Below are positions 7,641-21,200 of a stretch of DNA of 64,000 nucleotides, piece by piece. The notes beneath the pieces were generated by a model. That model saw only the letters and a program-made list of their open reading frames with translations, made no database searches and was not told the DNA's origin. How positions within the stretch are numbered: position 1 is the stretch's first letter; every line of letters begins with the position of its first letter. Both the position numbers and the translations under genes were made by a program. This DNA is from Holophagae bacterium (GTDB lineage Bacteria; Acidobacteriota; Holophagae; Acanthopleuribacterales; Acanthopleuribacteraceae). Where the stretch lies: positions 1-64,000 of the forward strand of contig JAUIFE010000004.1 in the NCBI GenBank assembly GCA_030429565.1. The letters are read 5' to 3'.

Positions 7641-9278
7641 TTAGGTTAAGGCGGCGCTGACGATCGTGGTTTGCGGCATGGGCTCCAAGCGGCCCTCGAC
7701 CATGTGCAAGATTCGGTCGGCGCGGTCGAAATAGGCCTCATCGTGGGTGATCGCGACGACGGTTTTACCGCGTGCGCGGAATAGCGGCAATAGATCGTGG
7801 TAGAAGGTGCGGCGGAAGTCGGGGTCCTGGTCGGCGGCGAACTCGTCCATCACCAGAATCGGCGCCGGATCGAGTAAGGCGCCGACGAGACCGAGCCGTT
7901 TGCGCTGGCCTTGCGACAAAGCGAGGGTTGACCAGGCACCGTCGTCGAGCGAAACCTTGTGCTCGAGCTGGAACAAGTGTAACAGCGCGGTGACCTCGTC
8001 GCAGTCGGGGAGATTGCCGTAGACGCGGTCGAACAAATGGAAATCGGCGAACAGTGGCGCGAACAACAAACGCTGGGCGGCCTCGCCGGCGGGGTAAGCA
8101 GTACCGTCGACCAAGAGCCGGCCGGCTTCGGGTCGGTACAAACCCAACAGCAACTTGATCAGGGTGGTTTTTCCCGAACCGTTGCCGCCGACGACGAACA
8201 CCACTTCACCGCGCGTCAGCGAGAAATCGAGCGGGCCGACGCCGAACGCGCTATCGCCGCCGGTACTTGGGTAATGGAAGGTGACAGCATCGAGCTGGAT
8301 GCGGCGCCAATAGGGCGGCAACGTTAGCGGTTCGGGTTCGCTTTGGGTTAGGCTCGGCTGCTGTGCCAATTCCCGTTGCAGCCGTTCGATTTTGTCGACG
8401 GCAATGCCGAACCGATCCAGGGTAGGCAATAGGTCGACGGCTTGTTGAATGGCGGGCGTGAGGTACAGCATTACCAAAATCGTCGCGGCAAAAGGTGCGG
8501 GCGCCAGACCAAGCCAGGCCTGACCGCTAAAGGCGAAGGCGCCGAGAATGCCGTAAATCAGCACGCCGCTAACGAGCACAGCCTGAATGTATTTCTCCCC
8601 GCCCGCGACGTTACGCGTGTAACCGTCGCGGCAACGCGCCAGCAGATCGTCTTCGAAAAAAGCACGGCGTTTGGTGTCGCTCATTTTGAGCTCTTTAAAG
8701 CCGCGCAACTGATGATCGACGAGGCGGAAGAATGCGTCTTGCGTTTCCCGTGCCCGCTGCCAATCGCGTTCGGCCAAACCGGCGACGCGACTGTACAGCC
8801 AGCCACCCAGCAAGGTACAAACGACTAACAATGCGAAGGCTGTCGGTGACAACCACAGCAAATATCCGAAACACACGAGAATGGTGAAGCCGGCAATCAG
8901 CATGCTCGAGAGGATTTCCGGTGAGCGTGCAATTTGGCCGGTATCTTCGGTGACAGCGGTGTAGACGTATTGGTTGGGCACCTGCTCGAATCGCTGTAAA
9001 TCACAGGCGGCGACGCGGGTGAGAATGTCGACGCGCATGTCGTAAACGGCGCGTTGGGTGGCGCGCAGCAAGGCGGCGGAAAAGAAGCGCGAGGTGGCCA
9101 GGTATCCCAGCACGGCACCGGCGAAAATGGCCATGCGGCCGGCGCTGACACCGCCGTGGATAACGTCGTTTAAGGTTTTAATCATGAGCATGTTACACAC
9201 GCCGGTTAGCAAACTACAAAAGGCGACGGCGTAGATGCGTGCGCCCATGTGTTGGTGCAGAAATCGCAACATTTTCAC
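7641..9278 (-). CDS. Cyclic-peptide/siderophore-type ABC exporter (PvdE/SyrD family)
   Basis: A 545-aa half-transporter with six predicted membrane spans in the first ~300 residues and a C-terminal ATPase domain. The ATPase shows Walker A GGNGSGKTT, a modified signature LSQGQRKRLGL and Walker B ILVMDEFAADQDP. The DEFAADQDP wording is typical of the PvdE/SyrD group, which moves peptide siderophores and lipopeptides across the inner membrane. The preferred start is GTG at 9278: its GTGA overlaps the TGA of the upstream NRPS gene, and GGAGG lies ~7 nt before it. An ATG six bases further on is the alternative. This tight coupling makes it the likely exporter of the NRPS product. Confidence 0.9.
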   Translation of the reverse strand: MKMLRFLHQHMGARIYAVAFCSLLTGVCNMLMIKTLNDVIHGGVSAGRMAIFAGAVLGYLATSRFFSAALLRATQRAVYDMRVDILTRVAACDLQRFEQVPNQYVYTAVTEDTGQIARSPEILSSMLIAGFTILVCFGYLLWLSPTAFALLVVCTLLGGWLYSRVAGLAERDWQRARETQDAFFRLVDHQLRGFKELKMSDTKRRAFFEDDLLARCRDGYTRNVAGGEKYIQAVLVSGVLIYGILGAFAFSGQAWLGLAPAPFAATILVMLYLTPAIQQAVDLLPTLDRFGIAVDKIERLQRELAQQPSLTQSEPEPLTLPPYWRRIQLDAVTFHYPSTGGDSAFGVGPLDFSLTRGEVVFVVGGNGSGKTTLIKLLLGLYRPEAGRLLVDGTAYPAGEAAQRLLFAPLFADFHLFDRVYGNLPDCDEVTALLHLFQLEHKVSLDDGAWSTLALSQGQRKRLGLVGALLDPAPILVMDEFAADQDPDFRRTFYHDLLPLFRARGKTVVAITHDEAYFDRADRILHMVEGRLEPMPQTTIVSAALT

Positions 9279-12200
9279 GGTGTACCCTCCGCGCTTTCGG
9301 CGGCGCCTGCCGCGTCGATTAACTGGGCTTGCGTGCGAATGGTGGTGGCGCGGAACCAAGCGTCAAACGCCAGGGTTACGCCAAAGCGGCGACGAACCAG
9401 GCGGTCCAATTGAGCGACCCTGAGCGAGTGGCCGCCGCGTTCGAAGAAGTCGTCCTCGACGCCGAGTTGGTCGGGGTCCAGGTCAAGCAGCTCGGCCCAC
9501 AGGATGGCCAGTTCCTGCTCCCGCGCTGTCTGTGGCACGGCCGACGCGGTGGTGTGGGTTTCGCGTAACAAGGCCCAAAGCGCGGGTCGATCAACCTTGG
9601 CGTTGGCGGTAAGTGGCAGCGCCGACGCGGCGGCCCACAAACGCGGCACCATGGTTCCTGGCAACAATCGCTGCAAGTCGGCGCGTTTGGTAGCCAACGC
9701 TTGTTGGTCGAAGGTTACACCGGCGATGGGTACGAGCACGGCGCCGATGTGGTGGCTGTCGGCGACGACGGCACAGGTCGCGACCTGTTCGTCCTCACGC
9801 AAAACGGCTTCGATTTCGCCGAGCTCGATGCGCACGCCGCGAACTTTGACCTGACCGTCGTCGCGGCCAAGGAACACAAAGTTCCCGTCGCGTTGGCGGA
9901 CGGCGCGGTCACCGCTGCAATAGAGGCGTCCGGGTCCGTAGGGGTTGGGCACAAAACGTTCGGCGGTTAAGCCGGGGCGTGCCCAATAGCCGAGCGCGAC
10001 GCCGGCGCCGCCAATTGCCAATTCACCTGGCACCCCTTCGGGGACGAGGTTCCCAAAGGCGTCGCGCACATAAAGCGCCATCCCAGCCAGCGGGCGACCA
10101 ATCGGGGTGTGGCCGTGATCATGTTCCAGTTCACCTTCGAAAGCGCAACTATCGACGGTGGCTTCGGTGACACCGTAACTGTTGACAAGGCGCACGCCGC
10201 GCGGTTCGAGCCAGGCTCGCCAACGGCTGTATAAGGCTGCCGGCCAGGTATCGGAACCGCCGATGAGCAGGCGTAAATGGGGAAGGTGCAGGTCGTTTTC
10301 GATCAGATAATCGAGCAGCGGTGCCAACACGGCCGGCGTGGTTTCGAACAGGTGGACGCGTTGTTTTTGCAGTAAATCGCAGAGCGCCATTGGGTCGAGA
10401 CGCACTTGTTCGGGACAGAGCACCAGCGTACCGCCGTTGAGCAGGGCGCGGCCGAGGTCGCCGCTAAAGACGTCGAAGCCGACACCCGCCATCTGCAACG
10501 AACGCGATGAGCCAGGTCCGAGCTGGTAAATCTCACGCCAAGCCGACACCGCATTTAAAAGCGCTGCGTTGTGGACCAGGACGCCTTTCGGGGTCCCGGT
10601 TGAACCCGAGGTATACACCAAATACAAGGGATCCTGACCGCCGTGTTGGTGTGGCGGCGGTGTTGTCGGCAAGCCGGGTTGTTCGCCCGTCGGCAACACG
10701 AGGGTTGGAACGCCCAATGATTCGGCGCGGCAGGCGGTACTGCCGCCGGCAAGTAGCAAACGCACCTTGGCGTCCTGTAGGATGAAGCGCATGCGCTGTT
10801 CGGGCAGGACCGGGTCAATGGGGACGTATACCGCGCCGATATGGCTGATCGCCAAGGGCGCGACAATCATTGCGGGTTCGCGCGCGACCAAGAAGGCGAC
10901 ACGGTCACCACGGGCGACGCCGCATGCGTCACGCAGGTGGTTGGCGAGTTGGTAGACGATGCGTGCCAGTTCGGCGTAGGTCCAGGTTTCGTCCCCACTT
11001 TCGAGGGCAACGCGGTCGGGAAGCTGTTCGGCGATTTGTTGGAACCTGGCCGCAACGGTTTCGCTTGTGATGTCGGGCGCTGCCGACACCGGTGCCAGCA
11101 GTCGTTGAGCCTCATCGTTAGGGAGCAGGCGGGCGCGGCATAGAAGCTGTTGCGGTGTGGTTAACACATCGTCGAGCAGGGTTTCGAAGTGGTCCAGAAA
11201 CCGTTCCATGCGGGTTGCGGTGTAGAGGTCGCGGTTGTACTCCAGCAACAAAACCAAGCCGTCGTCGAGGTCGTGGAAACTGAGGGTGAGGTCGAAATGG
11301 GTCGTGGTTTTGTCGAAATCAAAGCCGCGCAGTTGCAAGTCCCCGTCTTCGATAAAAGCATTGCGTCGTTCGGCTTCGAAGCTGAGCATGCAGTCGAAGA
11401 GGGCGTTGCGCGCCGGATTGCGCGGCAGTTTTAACAACTCGACCAAACGATCGAAAGGCAGATCGCCGTGCTCCTGGGCTTCCTGCATAGCGTGAGCGAC
11501 CTGGGTAACCAGTGCGGCGAAGTTCGCCCGTGGCGCGAGCCGGGTGCGCAGGGCCAAGGTATTGAGATAAAGGCCGAGCTGGTCCTCGCTGCCAGGGAGC
11601 GTGCGGCGCGCCGAGGGCAGACCGATGGTGATATCGGTTTGGCTGCTGTAGCGGAAGAACAGGGTTTTGACAGCGGCGACCAAAACGCTGAACAAACCGC
11701 CATGGCATTGCTTGGCGAGGTTGAGCGCGGCAGCCCGCAAGCGCGCGGGACACTGCCAGGAGATTTGCGCGCCGCGGTAGGTTTGCACCTCCGGGCGCGG
11801 GAAATCGGCCGGCAAATCAAGCGCGCTTGGTGGGCAAGCGAACTGCCGGCGCCAATACTGCTCAGCGTCGGCAAAGGCTCCGTCGGCAAGCGCTTTTCGC
11901 TGTTGAACGGCATAATCGCGGTACTGAAAGGGCAGCGGCGGCAGTTGCGGGGCGCGGCCGGCGCGGCGGGCAAGATAACACTGTTGCCATTCGCGCACGA
12001 AAACGCCCATCGACCAGCCGTCGGCAAGAATATGGTGCAGGCAAATCAATAAGAAGCCATGGTTTGCATCTTGACGGTAAAGCGTCGCGCGCCAGGGTGG
12101 TGCGTCGGCCAGGTCGAATCCGTCGGTTGCGTGTTGTCGGGCAAGCTGTTGCAAGTCGGTTTGCTCAAAGTGTTCGAGCTGTTTGACCGCGAGGCGCGGT

Positions 12201-15200
12201 GCCTGCTCGGCAGGAACCACCCGTTGGCGCGGACCTTGTGTGCCGTGGACGAACACCGTGCGCAAGATTTCGTGGCGCTGCACCAAATCGTTGAGGGCGG
12301 CGGCAAAGGCCGCGACGTCGAGGACGCCCTCGATGTGGACGGCGGCGGGAATGTGATAGGCCTGCGCCGCTTGCGGGAATCGGCTCAACAGCCACATGCG
12401 TTCCTGGGCCGAGGTGGTTGGATAATCGGCGGCGTCGGCGACGGGTTGGACGATTATCGTGGGTGAGGGCGCTTCCCAATCCGCTAGTTCGGCGGCGGCC
12501 AAAGCGGCGATTGACGGATGCTGAAACAAGGCGCGAATACCGATCTTGCGGCCGAGCCGTTGGTTGATGAGCGCGGCGACGCGGGTCACCTCCAGACTGT
12601 GGCCACCGACATCGGCGAAGTGGTCGTCGATGCCGAAGCGATCATGGCCCAGCACGTCGCGCCAGATTTCGGCCAAGGCGCGTTCGGCGCCGGTGCCGGG
12701 ATGACGGCGTGCGGTGACAGCGTTCCGCGGTTCGCGCACCTGCATGGCTTGCAACGCGGCGCGGTCGACCTTGCCGTTGCGGTTGAGTGGGAACTGTGCC
12801 AACAAAAACCAGCGTTCCGGCACCATGTACTCGGGCAAGCGTGCGCGCAAGTCGCGACGCAAGTCGGCTTCGGCGACGTGGCCATCGGTCTCACACCAAG
12901 CGGTCAAACAGCGTTGGCTCGCGTCCCCGTGGTTCATCACGACGGCGCCACGCACCGGTGCCTGCAGCATTAAGGCGGCCTCGATTTCTCCCGGCTCGAC
13001 ACGGAACCCGCGTACTTGGATCTGGCTGTCGCCGCGTCCCAAAAACACGAGCCGGCCGTCGGGTAACCGCCTGGCGCGGTCGCCGGTGCGATAGAAGCGT
13101 TGGCCGTCCCGTTCTTGGAAACGGGTTTGGTCGGCGTCGCGATTGCGCCAGTAACCCAGCGCCAAACCCGGACCGGACACGGTGATTTCACCCTCGGCGC
13201 CCGGTGGGACCAAGCCACCGTGCGCGTCGCGCAAGTGGATGACCACGCCTGGCAACGCGCGGCCGATGCAGTTGTCGTAACGCGCTGCCTCGTTCCGCGT
13301 CGCCAGGTCGGCCACATAGGCGTTGACCTCCAGCGCACTGCAAATAACGGCCGCTTCGGTGGGTCCGTAGAGCTCGACGACGCGGGTCGTCGCCAGGGTC
13401 GCGCACAAGCGTTGCAGCAACGCTGTCGGCACACGGTCGCCTCCGGTGAAAACGATGCGCGGCGCGGTCGCGAACCCTTGCTCGGTCAGGTGTTGCAGCA
13501 ACCGTTCCATTAAATGAGGCACGGCGTGGAAGGCGGTAACGCGCTCAAAGGCCGCGGCCAGTTGGTCGAGGTCGAGCACTTGCTCACGCGTCAACAGGTC
13601 GACGGCGCCGCCGCTGCACAGCGGTACTAACAGCTCGAACAAGCTGATATCAAAGGCTTGCGGCGCGATAAAGGCCATGCGGTCGCTTGCATTGAAGTCG
13701 AAATGTTGGACGGCGTGGCCGATGGTGTGGGCGAGCGCGCCGTGCGCCACCAAAACCCCTTTGGGTTTGCCGGTCGAACCGGAGGTGAAGATCAGGTAGG
13801 CAGGCGTATCCGCGTCGAGTTTGACCGGGGCGGGCGCTGTCTCGGCCGGGTGTTGCGACGGTGAAACCACGCGGTAACGGTGATCGCGCAGCACGTCGCC
13901 GATGTCCGGTTCTGCCAAAAGGGCGCGCGTCTTGGCTTCAGCCAAAATGCGGCGCAGGCGATCCGCCGGCATGCTGTGGTCAAGCGGCAAGTAAATCGCA
14001 CCCAAGCGCCACACGGCCAGCATGGCGGCGGGCAAATCGAAGCCACGAGGCAGACACACGGCGACAACGTCGCCACGGCGCACGCGTCCCTCGCGCTTTA
14101 GACCGGCGGCGATGGCGGCGGCCCGTTGATCCAACGCGGCGTAGGTGGTCGTGTAACCGTCTTGAAGCAACGCCGGCGCATCCGGTGTTGCCGTGCGGTG
14201 TTGATGGAACCAGTGGGTGACCGCCGGCTGATCGACGCGCCGGCGGGCAAGTGGATGCAAATCGTGCAACAAGTGGCGGCGTTCCTCGGCGTCAAGGCCG
14301 TCGCTGTGGGCGCAAGGCAGGTGTGGCGCGGCCAACAAAGCTTCCAGCAACGCCGTCAAGCGCCGCCCGAAACAGGCAACGGTGGCGCGCTCATAAAGGT
14401 CGCTGTTGAACTCAATTGAGGCGTGCAGCACATCGCCGTCGAGCAGGAAATCGAAACTCAAGTCGAGTTTACTGGTGCGAAACGGGCTCTCAACCGGCGT
14501 GACGGTAAGATTGCTAGCGGGCTCGTCGCTGCTTGCGCTTTGCTGCACCATCGAGATCATGATGTCGAAGAGGGCGCCGTGTCCGGCTTGATCGCGCGTC
14601 GTGTCGCTTTGCAAATCGTAAACCAGTTGGTCAAACGGATACGCCTGGTTGGCGAGCGCGCGTGTTAAGCGGCGTTGGACTTGGCCGGCGGCGTCGATGA
14701 AGGGCAACGCGGCGGGAACCTGGTTGCGCAAGGCCAAGGTGTTGATAAAAACACCGAGTTGTTGGGCCAGGTCGGCGTGATCGCGGTTGGCGACCGGCGC
14801 ACCGACGACGATGTCGGTACGACCGGTGTGGCGTTGTATCAGAAGATTGAGTGCAGTTAGCAGTAGCGCGAACGGTGTCAGCTCGTGTTCATGGGCGAAG
14901 GTAAGCAAGCGGCGGCCTAGTTCGGCTTGCGGCGCCAGGCTCAGTCGGTCACCGCGATGACTCGCCAAAAGCGGGCGGGCATGGTCGCTGGGCAGACTGA
15001 TCGGGGCTGGTGCGTCGGTCAACTGATCGCGCCAAAAAGTGCGTTGCTCGGCGAGCAGGTCGCTCTCGGCACGTTGCTTCAACCACAACGCCACGTCCTT
15101 GAATTGAAGTTTCGGTGTCGGCAAGTCCAAGCGGGTGCCGGCGACGGCGGCGTGGTAACGCCGCAACACTTCGCGGATCAACAATTCCATCGACCAGGCA

Positions 15201-18200
15201 TCGGCCAGCAAGTGGTGGAGGTTCAGGGCAAAGGTGCGCCGTGTTGGCGAATGTTCCAAAACCAGTGCACCCAGCAGCGGACCAGCGGCCAGGTCAAATG
15301 CTGTTTCGGCGTGGTCGCGTAGCTGTTGTTCCACATCCGCTTCCGTGCACCTTTTCTGCTCAAAGGGCACGATCGCCGACGCCTCGATCATTTGCACCGG
15401 TTCGCCTTGGTGTTCGGGGAAACGGGTGCGCAAAATCTCGTGGCGCTGGACGGTGTCCTGCAAGGCGGTGCGCAACGCGGCGTAATCAAAGGGACCGTCG
15501 ATGAGGACGGCGGTCGGCATGTTGTAGGCAATACCGGATTCGTCGAGTTTGGCCAATATCCAAATTCGTTTTTGCGCCGGTGAAAGAGGATAATGTGCTG
15601 CCGGCGGCGCGGGTTGAATGGTTTCGGCGACGACGCGACGCTGCTGTTCCTGCGCCAGCCAGGCACACAAGCCGCCGATCGTTGGATAGGTGAACAAGGT
15701 GCGCAACGGAACGGCGACGCCGAAATGGTCGCTGATCGCGGCGGTGAGCTTGGCGGCACTGAGTGAATGACCGCCGAGCGCGAAAAAGTTCGCGTGATCG
15801 GGGATGAAGGTACGATCAAGGACGGTGCACCATAGGTCGCGCATGTCGGTCTGGATGCCGGATGCTTCATTTTCGCCGTGGGAGGTGGTTGTTTCTGGAA
15901 GGACCGGAGAAAAAACGGCTTGCGGATGGACCGTCAATTCGGTCGCGGTTTGATCAAAGGTGGTGGCCGCGTGTGCCAGCCAATCGCGCAGTACGTTACC
16001 GAGCCGCGCCACATCAGTGGCGGCGAAGCGCGAACCATTGTACTCAATGCGCAAGCTTGCGGCATCGCCTGGCACAATCACCAGTGACAGGTCGTAGTGG
16101 TTCCATTCGGCCACTTCGAGGGCGTCAATCTGTAAACCACCCGCGTCGGCGGCCGTGGTGTCCGGCACCGGGTAGTTCTCAAACACAACGAGGTTATTGA
16201 TTAATGCGGGCCCCAACGGCGACAAGGCCTGCACTTCACCCGGCGGCAAGAAGCGGTAGTCGGCGCGGTTGGCGGCGAGGTCTTGTAAGTGCGTGGCGAG
16301 GTCGCAGATGCGCAGTTCGGCGCCAACAGTGACCGAGACCGGCAGCGTCGTTAAGAACAGTCCCGCCATGGTGTCGGCCTCGGCGAGGTCACTGGGACGG
16401 CCGTTGTCGACGGCGCCAAAGACGACCTGCGTCTGGTTACCGAGTCGGGCCAGCAGGGCACACCAAAAAGCGCAACACAGATGATTAAGCGTGGTGCGGC
16501 GTGCGCGCGCCAGCCGGCTCAATGCATCGAGCAGTGTGCCCGCGTCGTCCATGTGCCAGGCCTGGTGCCCCATCGTTGGGTCTGGCGTGATGGGTAGTGG
16601 CAGAACCGTGGCTTGGTGGGCGGCGGCCAGGTGGGCGCGCCACCAACGGCGCGCGGCTGCGTGGTCGCGTCGCTCCAGCCATACCACGTAATCGCGGTAG
16701 CTCGGCGCGGCGGCGAGGTCGGCCTTTTGCCGGTTGAGCGCTGCGCTGTAGCGCTGGATCAGTTCGTTCAATAGCAAGCCGACCGACCAACCGTCGAGCA
16801 AGGCGTGGTGGAACGTCCAGAGCAGCACACCGCCGCTTGCGCCCACGCGTAGGTCGGCCCAACGGCACAGTTGCCGGGCTGAGGGATCGGCCACGCGGCG
16901 ACGTTCGGCTTCGGCGAATTGTTCGAATGCCTGTGTGCCGGCGGCGAGTTCGCGAAAGTCGGCTTGACGCACCGGTACCTCGGTTGGTTCGCCAACCACT
17001 TGCCAGAGCTGTTGCTTGTCGTCGTTCACAAAGGTGGTGCGCAGGATGGGACGGTTTCGATGCAATTCCGTGACGGCGCTGCGAAAGGCTTCGTGATCCA
17101 AGGGCCGGTTGAGGTCCAAGCGCAATTGGCTGACGTAGGTCGTGGCATCGGCGTCGTTTTCCAAGGCCAACCGCGCTTGGAACAGCAGGCCCGCTTGCAT
17201 CGGTGTCGCGGGATAGAGGTCCCATGCCTGCAGTCGCGCCTGCAGGTCGCCGGCGCGCGCGGCGAACGGCGACAGCGCCGGTTTTTGTTGCGCGGCGTCC
17301 GCCAAGGCACGCAAGGCCTCGGTGAAGGCGGCGATCAGGGCCGTCGCATGTTTGGAATCAACGCGGCCGGGCACGTGGTCGAGGAATAGGGACAAATGCG
17401 CGCCTTGCGCGTTTTCCTGAACGCCGGCGCCAAAGCTGTAATCGAACAGTGCTGCCTCGTCATCGTCCTGCTCGCGCCCGGCGTCGAGGAATTCGCCCAT
17501 GGCGGCGACGCTTTCGAAGCGACCAAGGTAATTGAAAAGTACCGTCGGCAGCGGCGCGAGTTCAGCGTTCGCCAACCAGCGCAAGGCACCGTAACCCTGG
17601 CCTTGATTCGGCACGGCTTGCAGCGCGGCCTGCACTTGGGCAAACCGCTGCATGACGTCGGCCTCGCCACCGTCGGTGAAAACGACCGGGTACATGGCGG
17701 TAAACCAACCCACGGTGCGACTCAGATCGAGCTGATCGTGATCGCGACCATGACCTTCCAAGGTGATGCCTGGCACCGTTATGTCGAATACTTGGCGCAG
17801 TGCGGTCACCAAACCGTAAACCAAAACATCGTTGATGGTGCTGTTCAGATGCTTGTGAATCGGGCCCAACAAGAAACGGGTTAAATCGCCGTCGAGTTGC
17901 CGGTCGGTACGCACCACATCGCCGACCCGGCTCGGTACCCGATCGTTGACAGGCGGCGGCGTCGGGGTTGGCAGGTTTTGCCAATGGCGATTCTCGCGCG
18001 CGGCGATGTCGGGCATGGCGGCGTGCAAGGCTCGGGTCCAATCGCCGAATGCGGCGGCGACGGGCGGCAGTTGCACCTCGGTACCCGCGCTCACGGCCGC
18101 ATAGGCGGTGCGGTAATCGTCGAACAAAACGCGCCAAGAAACCCCGTCGATTACGAGATGGTGCGCGCACAGGAAGAGGTATTGGGCGTCGGGTTCATCA

Positions 18201-21200
18201 ATGCGAACCAACTGCATAAGCGGGCCCTGGCCCAGCTCAAACTGGGTTTGCCGGCGGTCGGCGATTTGGGATGCGCTGCCGGCCGCGGCGCTGATGGTGG
18301 TTACGCGACAAGCTGTGCCGGTTTCATCGACCCACAAGGCGCCGTCGCGCAAATGCGCCGAAGGCAAGCGGTGATGGGCTAAGACGGCCGACCAGGCTTG
18401 CACGACTTGATCCGCATTGAGGTCGGCCGGTAAACGCCAAAGCAGCGATTGGTTGTAGTGCTGCGGCCGGCGGCGCGACAAGTCTAGGAACCAGGCTTGG
18501 ATCGGTGCCAGAGCGATGCGGCCGGTGTCGACGCGGTGCTCGACGCCGGCACTGTCGCGCAGACTGGGGGCTAACCTCGCAATGCTGCCCTCGCGGAACA
18601 AATCCTTCAGCGTGAGATCGTAGCCGGCGGCGCGCAGCCGGGCACGGATGGTTAAGGCTTTAATCGAATCGCCGCCCAAGGCAAAGAAGTCGGCATCAAC
18701 CGCTACCTCGTTCAGGCCGAGTACGTCGCCCCACACGCGCGCCAGCAGCCGTTCCTCGCTGGTTTGCGCCTGGCGACCCTGCGCGACCCGGGCTGGTGCG
18801 GGTAAGGCGGCCCGGTCAATTTTACCGTTGCGAGTGAGTGGGAAGGTGGCCACAACAACCCAGCGTTCGGGCACCATGAAACCGGGTAAATCCTCGCTCA
18901 GGGCGGCCCGCAGCGCGTCGGGTGCGGGCACGGCCGAACCGCGTAGCCAAGCGGTGAGTTTGGGGCCCTGGTCACCGTGCCACAGGTCGACGACGACCTC
19001 GGAGACACCGGCTAAGGTGGCAAGGCGCGTTTCAATTTCGCCTGGCTCAATACGCAAGCCGCGCAATGACAGTTGGTTATCGATGCGGCCTAGGAAGTGG
19101 TAGCGGCCTTCGTGGTCGCAGCGAACTAAGTCGCCGCTGCGGTAAAAACGGGTGCCGTCCTGTTCGAAGAACTTGGCGTCTGTTTCGCGATCGCGGCGGT
19201 AGTAGCCCGATGCGACGCCGGACCCGCCGATGATCAGCTCACCGACGGCCCCCGCCGGCAGCGGCCGACCCCAGCGGTCGTGCACGGCGAAACAGACGCC
19301 GGCCATGGGGCGCCCAATGCTGATCGGCGCGTCGCCGATCTCCGCGACACTGCAACCGACGGTGGTTTCGGTGGGGCCGTATTCGTTGAAGATGCGCATG
19401 GACGGGTTAAGGCTGCGCAAACGGGTGACGACCTCGTCCTGTAGTGCTTCGCCACCGAGGACGGCGATGTGGACGCCGGTTGCCTCAATGTTTTCCAATA
19501 AACCGACGTGGGCGGGCGTCATCTTGACGGCGTGCACACCGCTCTCCGGCGCAAAGGCCGCCTGGAGTTGTTCGTCGAGGGCGTCGCCGGCGGGAACCAC
19601 GACGGCGGCCCCGCGCAACAACGGCGTGAACAGGGTCGTCACGGTTAAATCAAAGGCGATGTTGGTGAAAAGCGCCATATCGGCGGCGGGGTCTTGATCG
19701 AAGTAGGTCGCCGCCGCTTGCGTTGTGTACCAAGCGAGGTTGGCGCGGGAAATCACCACTCCTTTCGGCTGTCCAGTCGACCCGGAGGTGAAGATCAAAT
19801 AGGCCGGGCCGTCCCCGGAAACAGACCGAGGCGACCAAGGCGCGCTGGTCGGGGTGACGGCCAAACGGGGTTGCCGCCATTGATCAGTTGAGAGTTGCCA
19901 GGCTTGCGCCGTTGCCGTTTCAGTCAGGATCAGGACCGGTGCGGCGTCGGCCAAAACCGCACGGGCACGGGCGACAGGCATGGTGGGATCGAGCGGTACA
20001 TAGGCGCCGCCGCAATATAAAACGGCCAAAAGGGAAGGCAACAGCTCAATCCCGTGTGGCAGCGCGACGGCGACGCGGTCACCTGGCGTAATGCGCGAAC
20101 CAATATCTTCGGCCAGGGTCGTGATTTGGTCGCAAAGTGCTTGGTAACTCAGGCTGCTGTCAGGCGTGCGCACCGCAACCGCGTCCGGTACTTTGGCGGT
20201 GGTTGCCTGCAGCGCCGTCAGCACATCGCGCACGGCAGGCGCTTGGGGTTGTGGGATGGGTTTGGCCGGCAGTTGGTTGGGGCACAGCGTCTGCTCGGCT
20301 ATCCAGGCCTTTAACAAGGTTGGTAAGTCTGTCAACAATCGCTCGATGCGGGCCCGGTCAAAATGCGCGCTGTCGAAATCGGCGCGGAACAAGAAGTTTT
20401 CGTCGGGCACGACCACCAGCGTGAGCGCGTAATGCGTTTGTTCGTGGGCAAGCACCTCGGCGACGGTGAAATCGTCTGTTTCGTCTAGGGTTGCCGTCCC
20501 TTCCGGGTAGTTCTCAAAGACGAGGATATGATCGAACAGTTGCCGGCCCTGTTGGATTTGCGCCAACGGCAAATACTGATGGTGTTCCATGGCGACGGCT
20601 TGCTCGCGGCGGCGTGCTAACACCTGGGTCAGGGGCTCGGCGCCGTCAAAGCGCACGCGCACCGGCACGGTGTTAATGAACAGACCGACCATGTCGTCGA
20701 CACCGGCGACCTCGGCGGGCCGCCCGGAAACAACCGCGCCGAAGGTGGCCTCTTCGTGGAAGCCCTCGCGCGCGACGAGCAGGGCCCAAAGCACTTGGAC
20801 AACGTGGTTGGCGGTGACGCGATGCTCAGCGGCAAAACGGCGTAAGGCCGCGCTATCCAGCGCCGACCAGCGTAGGCTGAGGCTGTCGCGCCTGCCGCCG
20901 GCTGTGGTTGGCCGCGCCAAGGGCGTGGGGACATGGCCGTCGAGCGTTCGTCGCCACCAGGCGGCCGCCGCGTCTTGCGGTTGGCGCTCCAGCCAGGTGA
21001 TGAACCGGCGGAAAGGCGGCGTCGGTTGCGCTTGTAGGGCTTGGCCGCGTTGCAAGGCGCGATACTGTTCGATGAGGCGACCGAACACCAAGGGTAAACA
21101 CCAACCGTCCATCAAAATATGGTGGAAGGTCCACACCAGGCGGGCGCGTTGATCGCCCTCGCCCAACAAGGTCACGCGCAGCGGCGGTTCGGCACTGAGG

